Below, one piece after another: positions 18,554 to 28,521 of a stretch of 64,000 nt of DNA. Location of the stretch: contig NC_056041.1 in assembly GCF_004379255.2 (NCBI RefSeq), positions 5,886,045 through 5,950,044 of the forward strand, given 5' to 3'. How positions within the stretch are numbered: the first letter of the stretch is position 1; each line of letters opens with the position of its first letter. The position numbers and the translations under genes are program-made. The DNA is from Salvia splendens. Taxonomy: Eukaryota; Streptophyta; Magnoliopsida; Lamiales; Lamiaceae. The notes beneath the pieces were generated by a model, which was not told where the DNA came from, searched no databases, and saw only the letters and a list, made by a program, of their open reading frames with translations.

Positions 18554-21234
18554 TTCTTGAACGCCTTGTCGGTGAACTGAGTTCCATTATCCGAAATGAG
18601 GATATGGGGTATGCCAAATCGGCACACTATGTTCTTCCAGACGAAATCCAATGCCTTCGAGCTCGTTATCGTAGCTAATGGTTCAGCTTCCACCCACTTC
18701 GTGAAGTAGTCCACGGCAACGATAAGGAATTTCATTTGCCGAGGAGCTTGTGGTAGTGGTCCTACTATGTCTATGCCCCATTGCATAAAAGGCCAAGGGC
18801 TTTGCATAGTATATAGATCGGTCTGCGGCATCCTTGGGATATTTGCATGGATTTGGCACTTCGTGCATGTCTTGACGAGCTGTACTGCTTCTTGTACCAA
18901 AGTTGGCCAATAATACCCCCATCTCAGAACTTTTTTAGCTAAAGCTCTAGCTCCGATGTGGCTACCGCAAGATCCTTCATGAACTTCTCTAAGGATGTAG
19001 TCCGTCTCTTCTGGCCCTACGCATCGTAATAACGGCTGAAGGTAGGACTTTCTGTATAGGATTCCTCCATGAAGTTCGTACCGAAGTGCTCGGCATGTGA
19101 TTTTCCGAGCTTCTCTCTTATCCTCGGGCAGTTGTCCTTGATCTAGATACTGTAAGATCGGCGTCATCCAGTTCGGCGAGCTGGCTACTGAATGTACCTC
19201 AGCTTCATCAATGCTTCGGTGCATCAATTCCTCCACCTTTGAGCTTGGATATGAGGCCAACTTACTTAAAGTATCTGCTCGGCTGTTTTCCGCTCTGGGA
19301 ATGCGGATTATCCGAAAATAAGAGAAACTTCGGCTAATGCTTTGCGCTTTGTCCAAGTATTTCCTCATCCTCTCATTACGGGCTTCACTTGTACCCAGCA
19401 TGTGATTCACTATGACTTGTGAATCACAATGGATTTTGAGAGACTTGATAAATAGACTTTGCGCTAGCTGGAGTCCGGCAAGGAGAGCTTCGTATTCGGC
19501 TTCGTTATTAGTGGTTGGAAACAAGAAACGAAGTGAATAAGTTACCTCGTGTCCGTCGGGAGCGATAAGTAGAATACCAGCTCCACTTCCCGTTTTATTC
19601 GAAGCTCCATCTACGAATCCACTCCAGCAGTCCGGCGGCTCTACCTCGGATTCCTGGGGCTGTGTTAGTTCGTCATTGGCAGGATTTTTCTGTTCGGCAA
19701 TAACAGGGATTGCTTGATCGAACTTTGCTTCTGCAAGAAAATCTGCCAAGGCTTGTCCCTTGATGGCTTTCCGAGGTAGATATTCTATTGAGTGTTCTCC
19801 CAGCTCTATGGCCCATTTGGCGATTCTGCCTGATGCTTCTGGCTTGGTCAAAACTTGCCGAAGTGGCAGATCGGTTAAGACGCATACCTTGTGAGCATAG
19901 AAGTATGGCCGCAGTCTCCTTGCTGCATTTACTAACGCCAGAGCAATTTTTTCCAGAGGTTGATACTTTGTTTCTGGACCTCTTAATGCTCGGCTCGTAA
20001 AGTAGATGGGAAGCTGCTTTAGGCCTTCTTCTCGTACAAGCACCGCGCTAATGGTTTGATCTGATGCCGCTAAGTATAAGAATATCACTTCGGCATCTGT
20101 TGGAGCAGAGAGAATAGGAAGCTCGGCTAAATAACTTTTGAGCTCGTCAAAAGCTTTTTTCTGCTCGGCTCCCCACTCAAACTTTGGTGCCTTTTTCAAC
20201 ACTTTGAAGAACGGCAGTTGCTTTTCGGCTGGTTGGGAAAGGAATCTATTCAGTGCGGCTAGACATCCAGTTAGCCTTTGCACATCATGTATGGACTTCG
20301 GCATCGCCATGTTCTGAACAACTTGAACTTTTGAGGGATTTGCCTTGAGTCCGTCCTTCGAAACCCAACAACCCAGAAACTTTCCCGAATCTACCAAAAA
20401 GGTACATTTTTGGGGATTGAGTTTGAGGTTGGCTTTTTTTAGCACGTCGAGGGTGGATTTGAGGTTGTCTTCGTACTCCGAAGTGCTTCTGCTTTTGACG
20501 ACTATGTCGTCAACATACACTTCAACCTCTTTTCCGATCAAATGCCGAAAAAGCTTATCTACCATCCTTTGATATGTGGCTCCGGCATTCTTTAAACCGA
20601 ATGGCATCTTTTTATAAGCAAAGATGCCGAAGTCAGTAATGAAAGCCGTTTTTGAAGCATCATTCTCATCCATCAAAACTTGGTGGTAGCCTTTGTATAA
20701 ATCAAGAAAACAGAAAATTTCGAAGCCGATCAAGGCTTCTACTTTTTTATCTATGTTCGGAAGGGGATAGCAATCTTTAGGACAGTGCTTGTTTAGATCG
20801 GTAAAATCTATGCACATCCGCCATCCTCCTTCTTTTTTCTTGATCATCACTGGATTGGCCACCCAAGAAGGATACTTCACCTCGAATAATACATCCGCTT
20901 TCAGTAATTGGCGGACTTCGTCATGGATGACTTGATTTCTTTCTGCCGCAAAGAGTCTTTGCTTCTGTTTTATAGGCCGGACTGAAGGATCAATATTTAA
21001 CCGATGAGTGATTACCTCAGGGGGCACTCCGGTCATGTCCAACGGAGACCATGCAAAGACATCTTTGTACTCCTTGAGGAGCTGGATGGTCTTTTCCCGG
21101 AGTAGAGGCGTTCCTGCGAAACCGACCTTCACCGTTCTGGATGGATCATCTTCATATAACCGGACTTCCATCGAGTTCGGCTCCGGTGTGACTTCGGTCA
21201 TTTCGCCTGCCTCTGACTCCGGCTGCTGTGATTG
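18478..21234 (-). CDS. Tat element pol: RT, RNase H, second RNase H, integrase N-terminal part
   Basis: Same frame as gag-pro, directly after its UAG; the first ATG is at 21201. RT carries KKKEGGWRMCIDFTDLN and the catalytic YVDDIVVKS near residue 230. The gypsy RNase H follows. A second RNase H near residues 525-650 (FVDGASN, NNEAEYEALLAGL, CDSQVIVN, NSRADTLSKLA) is the Tat hallmark. Integrase has the HHCC zinc region (HEGSCGSHIG, CTKCQ) and the first two catalytic aspartates (WGIDIVGPLP, ISDNGTQF). The frame is lost around 18531-18541 by a one-base shift, so the last 17 or so residues are out of frame. Confidence 0.9.
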   Translation of the reverse strand, partial: QSQQPESEAGEMTEVTPEPNSMEVRLYEDDPSRTVKVGFAGTPLLREKTIQLLKEYKDVFAWSPLDMTGVPPEVITHRLNIDPSVRPIKQKQRLFAAERNQVIHDEVRQLLKADVLFEVKYPSWVANPVMIKKKEGGWRMCIDFTDLNKHCPKDCYPLPNIDKKVEALIGFEIFCFLDLYKGYHQVLMDENDASKTAFITDFGIFAYKKMPFGLKNAGATYQRMVDKLFRHLIGKEVEVYVDDIVVKSRSTSEYEDNLKSTLDVLKKANLKLNPQKCTFLVDSGKFLGCWVSKDGLKANPSKVQVVQNMAMPKSIHDVQRLTGCLAALNRFLSQPAEKQLPFFKVLKKAPKFEWGAEQKKAFDELKSYLAELPILSAPTDAEVIFLYLAASDQTISAVLVREEGLKQLPIYFTSRALRGPETKYQPLEKIALALVNAARRLRPYFYAHKVCVLTDLPLRQVLTKPEASGRIAKWAIELGEHSIEYLPRKAIKGQALADFLAEAKFDQAIPVIAEQKNPANDELTQPQESEVEPPDCWSGFVDGASNKTGSGAGILLIAPDGHEVTYSLRFLFPTTNNEAEYEALLAGLQLAQSLFIKSLKIHCDSQVIVNHMLGTSEARNERMRKYLDKAQSISRSFSYFRIIRIPRAENSRADTLSKLASYPSSKVEELMHRSIDEAEVHSVASSPNWMTPILQYLDQGQLPEDKREARKITCRALRYELHGGILYRKSYLQPLLRCVGPEETDYILREVHEGSCGSHIGARALAKKVLRWGYYWPTLVQEAVQLVKTCTKCQIHANIPRMPQTDLYTMQSPWPFMQWGIDIVGPLPQAPRQMKFLIVAVDYFTKWVEAEPLATITSSKALDFVWKNIVCRFGIPHILISDNGTQFTDKAFKNWCQELNFNSGSLRSLTHKQTDKRR

Positions 21235-23316
21235 CTATGCTTGATGATGCCGATCTGATTGCTCGGCACTTTTAAGCGCAATCTGCAGACACTCTTTTGC
21301 TCTCTTTTGATCACCTCGGATGACCGATATCCCACCTTTAGTGGGGATCTTGATGGTGAGGTGATAAGTAGAGCAAACGGCCCGAACTGCGTTGAGCCAG
21401 TCTCTTCCCAAGATGATGTTGTACGGGGACCGAGCTTTTACCACAAAAAACTCGATCATCGTACTGGAGCTTGTAGGCGCTTTTCCCACCGTGATCGGAA
21501 GGCTGATAATACCTTCAGGGCGGGTGTCCTCCTGGGCGAAACTTTTCAGAGGAAGTGGAGCCGGACTGAGCCGAGCTGGATCCACTTCTAGTTTATCGAA
21601 ACATTCTTTAAAAAGAATGCTGACTGACGCTCCTGTATCCACGAACACTCTGTGGATCAGTTTGTTTGACACTCCGGCTTGAATGACAATGGCGTCTTGA
21701 TGAGGAGAGATGGCCGGGACGGGATCGGCATCTGAAAATGTAATCACCTCGTCCCGTTTCAGCCTTTTATGCGTTGGCTCCTCTCGATTGAAGCCTCTGC
21801 GCTCTGACTTCAGGGACGATTTAGTCTTCCCGGCAGGGAGAGCATCAATAGTCAGGATTACTCCATCATATTGCGGCTCGTCATCGTCTTCGGGATCCTG
21901 TGGCCTTTTCAGATCCTGAGGAGCGCAGTTCGCACCTCTCTGCTTCTTGTTCTTTTTTGGCTGCTTGCTTTGGTATCTTTTTAACGTCCCTGCTTTCACA
22001 AGAACATCAATACCTGCAGCCAAATGTCGGCACTCCTCGGTATCGTGACCGTGGTCTTGATGGAAGGAGCAATATTGATCCAGAGGTCGACGCGCGGCCG
22101 ATTTCGTCATCCGCTTTGGCTTTTCGAACATATCGGAATGTAGTTCGAAAATTTCCGCTCTCGACTTGTTCAATGGTACGAACTGAGCGGGCGGCTTCTC
22201 AGGATTGAGACGTGGTCCCAATCTGCCTTGTACCGGTGCCCTTTGAATTCTTTCAAAAGGAGTTCGGCGAGGAAGCCTCTGATCGCTATGATCGGGCTTC
22301 TTTTCGTCTCCTCTAGATGAGCTGTCTAAAGACCGTTTTCGACGGTCTGCCTCATCGGCACGGGAGAACTGGTCCGCAATGTCCCACATCTCTTGAGCTG
22401 TTTGCGGACTGCATTCCACGAGCTTTCTGTAGAGAGCTCCGGGCAGGATTCCATTTTGGAATGCCGAAATGACAAGTAGATCATTGAGATCATCTACTTG
22501 TAGGCATTCCTTGTGGAATCTCGTCAAAAAGTCGCTGATCTTTTCGTCGCGACCTTGACGTATAGAAAGCAGCTGAGCCGAAGTGATTCGGGCTTCCGCT
22601 TTCTGAAAAAACCTCCTGTGGAAAGCATCCATTAGATCTCGGTAAGATCTAATGCTGCCTTGGGGGAGGCTATCGAACCACCTTCTTGCGTTCCCGATAA
22701 GCAGCTCGGGAAACAGCTTGCACATATGGACCTCATTGAGACCCTGGTTCGCCATGTTATACTGATAGCGTCCCAGGAAGTCATGAGGATTCACTAACCC
22801 GTCATAAGTCAACGACGGAGTTCGGTAGTTCTGTGGCAAGGGAGTTCGGGTGATATCGTCCGAGAACGGAGTCTTCAATGCTCCGTACATGGCGAACCCG
22901 ACATCTCTTCGGTATGGAGGAGATGGAGTTCTCCTGTGATTCCGGTACCGAGGAGGAACAGGAACATGTCGGGATTGAGGATTCTTCTTCCTGGAAGACA
23001 CGGCACTACTGCGGTAGTGACTTTCATGTCTGGATGAGGAAGGAGAATCCACCGCTTTCGTCTCCGGTTTTTGGCCTGTTTGCAGGAATGCTAAGAATTC
23101 ATCCTGCTTCTCGGCCAAAAACAACTTGACAGCCTCGTTCAAATCGGGCTGCTGGGAAGACTCGGTGCGACGACTTCTGGAGTGGCTTGTTCCTTCACCG
23201 TGAGGACTGGAGACAGATTTCTCACGAGGCTGCTTTCCAGGCCTATGGGCTGCTGGACTAGCTTCCTCATGGTTATCACGGACGGAGGCACGGGTGTTAT
23301 GTGATCTGGTATGCAT
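21235..23316 (-). CDS. Tat element gag-protease (693 aa to UAG)
   Basis: N-terminal half is a basic, serine-rich leader followed by the capsid-like region (GNARRWFDSLPQGSI) and a Cys/His cluster CSFHQDHGHDTEEC. The retropepsin is C-terminal: VFVDTGASVSILF near residue 560, then IILGRDWL. The frame ends in TAG at 21237-21235, but the next codons (CAA TCA) and everything after stay open in the same frame into pol. The stop is therefore likely a programmed readthrough site rather than the end of the only product. Confidence 0.92.
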   Translation of the reverse strand: MHTRSHNTRASVRDNHEEASPAAHRPGKQPREKSVSSPHGEGTSHSRSRRTESSQQPDLNEAVKLFLAEKQDEFLAFLQTGQKPETKAVDSPSSSRHESHYRSSAVSSRKKNPQSRHVPVPPRYRNHRRTPSPPYRRDVGFAMYGALKTPFSDDITRTPLPQNYRTPSLTYDGLVNPHDFLGRYQYNMANQGLNEVHMCKLFPELLIGNARRWFDSLPQGSIRSYRDLMDAFHRRFFQKAEARITSAQLLSIRQGRDEKISDFLTRFHKECLQVDDLNDLLVISAFQNGILPGALYRKLVECSPQTAQEMWDIADQFSRADEADRRKRSLDSSSRGDEKKPDHSDQRLPRRTPFERIQRAPVQGRLGPRLNPEKPPAQFVPLNKSRAEIFELHSDMFEKPKRMTKSAARRPLDQYCSFHQDHGHDTEECRHLAAGIDVLVKAGTLKRYQSKQPKKNKKQRGANCAPQDLKRPQDPEDDDEPQYDGVILTIDALPAGKTKSSLKSERRGFNREEPTHKRLKRDEVITFSDADPVPAISPHQDAIVIQAGVSNKLIHRVFVDTGASVSILFKECFDKLEVDPARLSPAPLPLKSFAQEDTRPEGIISLPITVGKAPTSSSTMIEFFVVKARSPYNIILGRDWLNAVRAVCSTYHLTIKIPTKGGISVIRGDQKRAKECLQIALKSAEQSDRHHQA

Positions 23317-23379
23317 TTTTTTTTTGTGGTGGTGGAAAAAGGGTCAAAAATTCGCTTTATCACAGATTTGGTTCTCTGT

Positions 23380-23397
23380 TTCCCACAGACGGCGCCA
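23380..23397 (-). other. primer binding site of Tat element
   Basis: On the minus strand TGGCGCCGTCTGTGGGAA begins one base after the 5' LTR end. TGGCGCC-type sites are common in Tat and Athila elements; I have not assigned the tRNA. Confidence 0.75.
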
Positions 23398-23398
23398 G

Positions 23399-24041
23399 TG
23401 ATGAATCGGGCGAGTTTTTGATGAGAGTAAATGCAGGTAAAAAAATGTAGATCACGACACAAGGAATTACGTGGTTCGATTTACTGAGGTAAATCTACGT
23501 CCACGGGAGAAAGGGGGGCAAGATTGTATTGCTTGATCTGGTTTTCCAGCTTACAAATACAGACTTGCTATGATATTTTCTCTAGAGAGCGAGAGAGCCC
23601 TTCTCTATCTGATCTAAGTTCTATTTATACATTGAACTAAGATCGTGGCTTGCATCACCACTAGCTAGGTAGTGGATGTCGTGGAGGTCATGCGATCCTG
23701 CATGGGTCCACTATCTCCTTGTTGGCTTGCAGGTTGACAACTGTACCACTAAATAGATCGTGTAGTGGAGGTCGTGGAGGTTCTGCATGAGTCCACTATC
23801 TCCCAGTTCGGTCGAATACTGAGACCGAACTGCTGAACTATTGCCGAGCAGCTTTTGCCGATACTGAGACCGAACTGCTGAACTATTGCCGAGCAGCTTT
23901 TGCCGATACTGAGAGTAGAGCTTGATTGGTCGGCTTTTACCGAGCTGTAGGCTGGGGCCGAACTCTTTGGTAATGCCGAACTGATACTCTTCCTTGGGCT
24001 TTGGGCACTGCTATTGGGCTTGTTTAGTACGTACTCCATCA
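23399..24041 (-). repeat. 5' LTR of Tat element (643 bp)
   Basis: Reads TGATGGAGTACG at its 5' end and CCCGATTCATCA at its 3' end on the minus strand. TATAAATA lies at 23629-23622. It matches the other LTR throughout apart from a 45-bp segment present twice here (23821-23865 and 23866-23910) and once in the 3' LTR. Confidence 0.95.
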
Positions 24042-24046
24042 ATGAA

Positions 24047-25242
24047 ATTTAACAAAATAAATATCATAAATACAATGTTACATTCGAATAATAATTTAAA
24101 AATTGTGCACTTATTTTCTGCCGTTATTTTTTCATTTCCAAGATTTCAAACAAATATTTGAGATTAATTATTAAAAATTTCGTAAAAAATTATAGTTTTA
24201 GAGAAGCGGATAACTGCAGCTGCTTTTTTTATGCGGCCAACAGCTACTGTTTGATGAAAATTCTTACTGCGTAATCTTCCAAAGTTCATTAATTATTAAA
24301 GGAATACTTATTTGTTAAAATATCTAACGAAATCAAAGAAAATTCATTATTTACTTTTTTCTCTTTAATTGTTTTGGAATTGTTGCAAACAAAACTGTGT
24401 GCCATGTCGCTGTATTTATTTTGCCGTCTCGCCTGAAAAAGTACAATGTGCTGGTTTTCTAATAACTAATAAAAAATAAATAAATGCTAAAATCAGAACT
24501 TAATTCAACATCCATAGGTGATGTGTTTCTCATCTATATCTATTCCGAGATAAGTATAAATTGATGGTTCACTAAAATTTTGTTATTTACGTACATAGCC
24601 ATTAATTTCAAATGTCATGGATTACGTAATAGCAAACCAACCAAATCACCTCTGCATTTATGGCGTAAGTAATCAATTATCTTTACAGTTATAAATTATG
24701 TATAAAAACATGTATAATTAATAGGTACACTATTGAAGATAAACGTTATGTATATAAGTTACTAATTGAATTCGAATTTGATGTAGGTATATTATATGGA
24801 AACTTACCATTAAAAGAAAAATGCTGTAAATTGGATTAACAAGACATACCTTACATGCCCAATAAATTAACCCAAAATTAAGGAAGGCCGAAACTACGTG
24901 GTACAATTTCCTACCAAGTAGTAATAATTTATTTATGTTGTTTTGGTGGAAGAAAATCTAGTCAAGTGAGAACCATTGATATAATTGGGATTTAAATTTG
25001 AATTAGAGCAAACTCGTCCAGAACCACATAATTTTAGAAATAAAATAATGTAGGAGTAATCACTATAAAGAAGAGAATGTAATCATTTTAATATTTTATA
25101 AGCGTTAGGTGAGACACCTACTTCCTAAACGTTGATTTTTCAACCTTTTGATATTTACCTAACACGTACACTGATACAAACCGAATAATATTTACCTCTC
25201 ATTATTAGACTAGCAAGAAGAGGTTGAAATAGCGAAATGAGC
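24047..25242. other. AT-rich spacer
   Basis: No open reading frame, RNA gene or element ends recognised. Confidence 0.55.
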
Positions 25243-25250
25243 ACGGTAAC

Positions 25251-25918
25251 TAGGGACGTCAATCGGGCCGGCCCAGCAGGTTTAAGGCCGGCCATACTCG
25301 GGTTACGGGTCGGGTGCGGACTAATCGGGTTGTAAAAGTTCAGCCCTAACCCTAAAAGCTCGGGTTTCGGGCTAGTCCAGTGGGTTAATCGGGTTGCTTC
25401 CGATAAGATTAACATGCGATCAATCCAATAAATAATGATGAAAATTAGTTATATTCATAAAATGTAAAATATTTAATTATGATAAATTTGAGATATATGG
25501 TCAAACTCTATTATAAACATGATCAAATACTAATATTTGAGATATTTCGTGAAATTTTAATGCATGTTTTAGAAATTTAAATATTTTTTAAAGTGAATTT
25601 TAAGTTTTTAATTTATTTATCAATTATTATATTAATAGAAATTCATTATATAATTTGTATATTTAATATAAAATTGAAAGTTATTTTTTAGTTATCTATA
25701 TTATAAAATTAATCAATGAAGTGTCGAATTAGGAGTAAAAATAGAATAATAGAAATTTTATCGGGTTTTCGGGTCTAGCCCTAACGGATCGTTGGTTAAT
25801 CGGGTGCGGGCTAATCGGGTTTTAATTTTATCGGGCTATAAATTTCCAGCCCAGACTCTATAAATTTGGCGGGCTATTCGGGTCAGCCCATGGGTTACGG
25901 GCTACATTGCCATCCCTA
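25251..25918. mobile_element. hAT-like non-autonomous element
   Basis: Ends are TAGGGACGTCAAT on the left and ATTGCCATCCCTA on the right, an imperfect inverted pair of the TAGGGNTGNCAAT type seen in plant hAT elements. Flanks ACGGTAAC (25243-25250) and AAAGTAAC match at 6 of 8, a decayed 8-bp target duplication. Both subterminal regions are dense in ATCGGGT/GGGCTAA motifs and the middle is AT-rich. No transposase is encoded. Confidence 0.7.
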
Positions 25919-25925
25919 AAGTAAC

Positions 25926-26541
25926 ATTTAGACTATGATGTGTCCAAGCCTAGGTTTGTCCATCTTGTCTAGTATCGATTGGTAACGAGTACCTATTTTA
26001 TTTGAGATTGATTTGGTCATAAATTAAGTCAGATTAAAATTATTGTGGGAATAATTAAGAGACATAAGTTAAGACTAATCGAAGATAATAATGTCTTAAG
26101 ATTATGTATTAGAGTCTTTATTTAACTCGAGCTTATCTAATCTATAATATCCAAATCTTTTTACATTTTTACTCATTGATATTAATTTTACAAAGATATA
26201 TGGTGATTCGACTCCAATAAATGATATTACTATAACAGTGAATATATTTTATCTTAATTAAACATTTTAATAAATCATTAGCAAATGAACTGATTTTGTT
26301 ATTCAACAAAACTGCCCAACGGCTCCTTTTCAGGGCTGCAGTTAGTATTTTTATTCGTATCATCGATTTGAAAGACCACTATTGACTTTCTAATGATAAT
26401 AATTAATTTGTATACTAGGGCTTATTAATAATTAATTGATTTCTACTCTGGTTTGAATAATACTAGTAGTATTTTTTTTGGAATTATACAATATTCGATA
26501 AAAGAAATAATTTTGCCAGAACCTTAGGTGCATGGGATGTC
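25926..26541. other. AT-rich spacer
   Basis: No gene or repeat recognised. It ends at the ATAGT (26542-26546) that is repeated at 33394-33398 on the other side of the next element. Confidence 0.55.
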
Positions 26542-26548
26542 ATAGTTA

Positions 26549-26801
26549 GAAATCCAATTTCAGGATTTTGATTTCCAAAATCATCCACAAATTAATTAGG
26601 AAACAAAATTAATTATGAATCAAGCCCCGGGCTCTAATACCACTGTCTGTTATTCTTGTCTGCAATTTCCGCTGCGCTCATTAGATGAATACAAGAATTC
26701 CTAACAGTGGTATCAGAGCCCGGGGCTTGATTCATAATTAATTTTGTTTCCTAATTAATTTGTGGATGATTTTGGAAATCAAAATCCTGAAATTGGATTT
26801 C
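26549..26801. repeat. 97-bp inverted repeat around LTR remnant
   Basis: Left arm 26549-26645 is the reverse complement of right arm 26705-26801 with one visible mismatch (TTAGAGC against TCAGAGC). The 59-bp loop (26646-26704) is the 3' end of the LTR, matching the end of the 3' LTR with one change. The right arm contains the real primer binding site and leader. Confidence 0.95.
26708..26719 (+). other. primer binding site (initiator Met tRNA)
   Basis: TGGTATCAGAGC, one base after the LTR end TTCCTAACA. This is the usual copia site, complementary to the 3' end of initiator methionine tRNA. A mutated inverted copy sits in the left arm of the inverted repeat. Confidence 0.92.
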
Positions 26802-28521
26802 AAAATTCTTATAAAATCTTGTGCTCCTCCGACGTCGGAGTTTCGTAGCCCTCCTCTGGGTTTTTCATGTGTTTGATCAGCTTCTGGTTTTGTAGTACAA
26901 GAATTTAGTTGAGAACATGGAGAATTGAGATTACTCCTGATATCTCGATCCTATTTCTTGCGGTAACCATATTCCTCGCAACTCTAGGAAGAATCTCTCT
27001 CCATATTACTTTGACGGCAGCCTATGAAAAGTAAACTAGGATAGAAGTAAGAGAGTTTAGAATTAATATTAAATACGAATTCTTTTACTGAACCTAAACA
27101 TTGTCAAAAGGCTTTTTGTTTTGGAATTAACAAATCATGGCTGCTATGGGAGATTTTGCAATCAAGTTTGGTGGGATGATCAGGAAAGAGGGGCGTCTGT
27201 TCTTTTCTCAGAACCCTAGCGGGTTTTGAAGATCCGGGTCGGATCCGAATCGTGGTTTTGTTCACTGTAAATCACATCATTAATTTAGAATTAATAATAT
27301 TAATCAAGCCAATAAATTATTTACTATCATTATTTTGAATAATAATAGTAAATGTATTTTAATATTGTTTTAGAATTAATATTAAATATTTGTTTATATT
27401 AGTTTGGAATTGATATAAATTAGGTGATGAATTTATTAATGGATTAATGAGCTAGAATTTGTTAATAATATTATTATTTTGGAATAATAAATAATATGTG
27501 CTTGATGATGATTTGGAATTATCACTTGATTTACAAATTTATTAATTTAGAATTAATATAGATTGGATTAATTTCGTTAATTAGATTAACAAATTGGGAC
27601 ATAGTTATCATCTGGAAATGATAATATATACTCCACAACACAATATTAATTTGGAATTAATATTAAATATATATAATTATATTAATTTAGAATTAATATA
27701 ATTAAATCCACATTTAATTAGAGAATAAAATTTGATTTTATTTGTTGAGCATTATTTGATATCTTATGTGATAAGCATGCTATTTGATTTATGCTTATTT
27801 ATTTTAACTATAGTAGTTAGAGACCGTTTTATTGTCTGGGTAGGCGGCGCCCAGTATGTGTAGTCCGTGTTATACTATGTCTGGGTAGGCGGCGCCCAGT
27901 ATGTGTAGTCCGTATTATACTATGTCTAGGTAGGCGGCGCCCAGTAATTGTTTGAAATTTAATATTGGATATTATATTCACAGAACTAGTATCACACTTT
28001 TCCCCACAAAATATAAGTCTTGTTTTGAAACAAATGCGTCGTCCATCACAATTGTTTGATGCTCCTAGCCTTTTCGACCACGAGTTTTACGCCCTCGCGT
28101 TTAATCTAAGTTTACAAGGTTTAGGCTCATTCATAGATGCATGGTTGACATCGTGTGATGGGGTTGACTTGCTTAAATTATTTTGAGTAGCACTCGCAAC
28201 CAGAACAATTTATGGACGTATATTAATTAGATTAATAAACCAAGAATTGTAAAATTGTTGTTACAATTGGCTTGGAGGCCTACCTGGTGATATTATTGTA
28301 GTCATCAGCCCTCGCAGAGGCTGCAATAATATAGACTTGGATCTTGGACCACTAAAATTTATATTAGATATAAATTCGTATTTTATGTTTGGGGGACATA
28401 ATATATGTTAAAATTAGTGGGAGCTAATCAGTACAATAAACCCTTGTTTGATTAGTGATGCGATTGTGATCTTTGTATGCTTTTCTAATTTGCTTTTCGT
28501 TTTATTTTCTGTTCAGATAAT
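26802..28521 (+). other. non-coding leader of the copia element
   Basis: AT-rich, with many TTAATTTAGAATTAATAT-like runs. It contains the 45-bp array at 27834-27950. No long frame is present; gag should start at its end. Confidence 0.7.
27834..27950 (+). repeat. 45-bp tandem repeat, about 2.6 copies, in copia leader
   Basis: Units start at 27834, 27879 and 27924. Each holds CTGGGTAGGCGGCGCCCAG, whose CTGGG/CCCAG ends can pair as a stem with a GGCGCC palindrome inside. It sits between the primer site and gag, where packaging signals of retroelements lie; that role is inference. Confidence 0.9.

Larger units (their letters stand above)
16444..24041 (-). mobile_element. Ty3/gypsy retrotransposon, Tat lineage, with both LTRs
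   Basis: Complete element in minus orientation: LTRs at 23399-24041 (5') and 16444-17041 (3'), 5-bp target duplication ATGAA at 16439-16443 and 24042-24046. Gene order is gag-pro, pol (RT, RNase H, a second archaeal-type RNase H, integrase), then a repeat-rich 3' untranslated region. The second RNase H places it in the Tat group (Retand/Ogre relatives) by family knowledge. The LTRs appear identical except for a 45-bp tandem duplication, so insertion is recent. A frameshift in integrase probably makes this copy non-autonomous. Confidence 0.95.
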
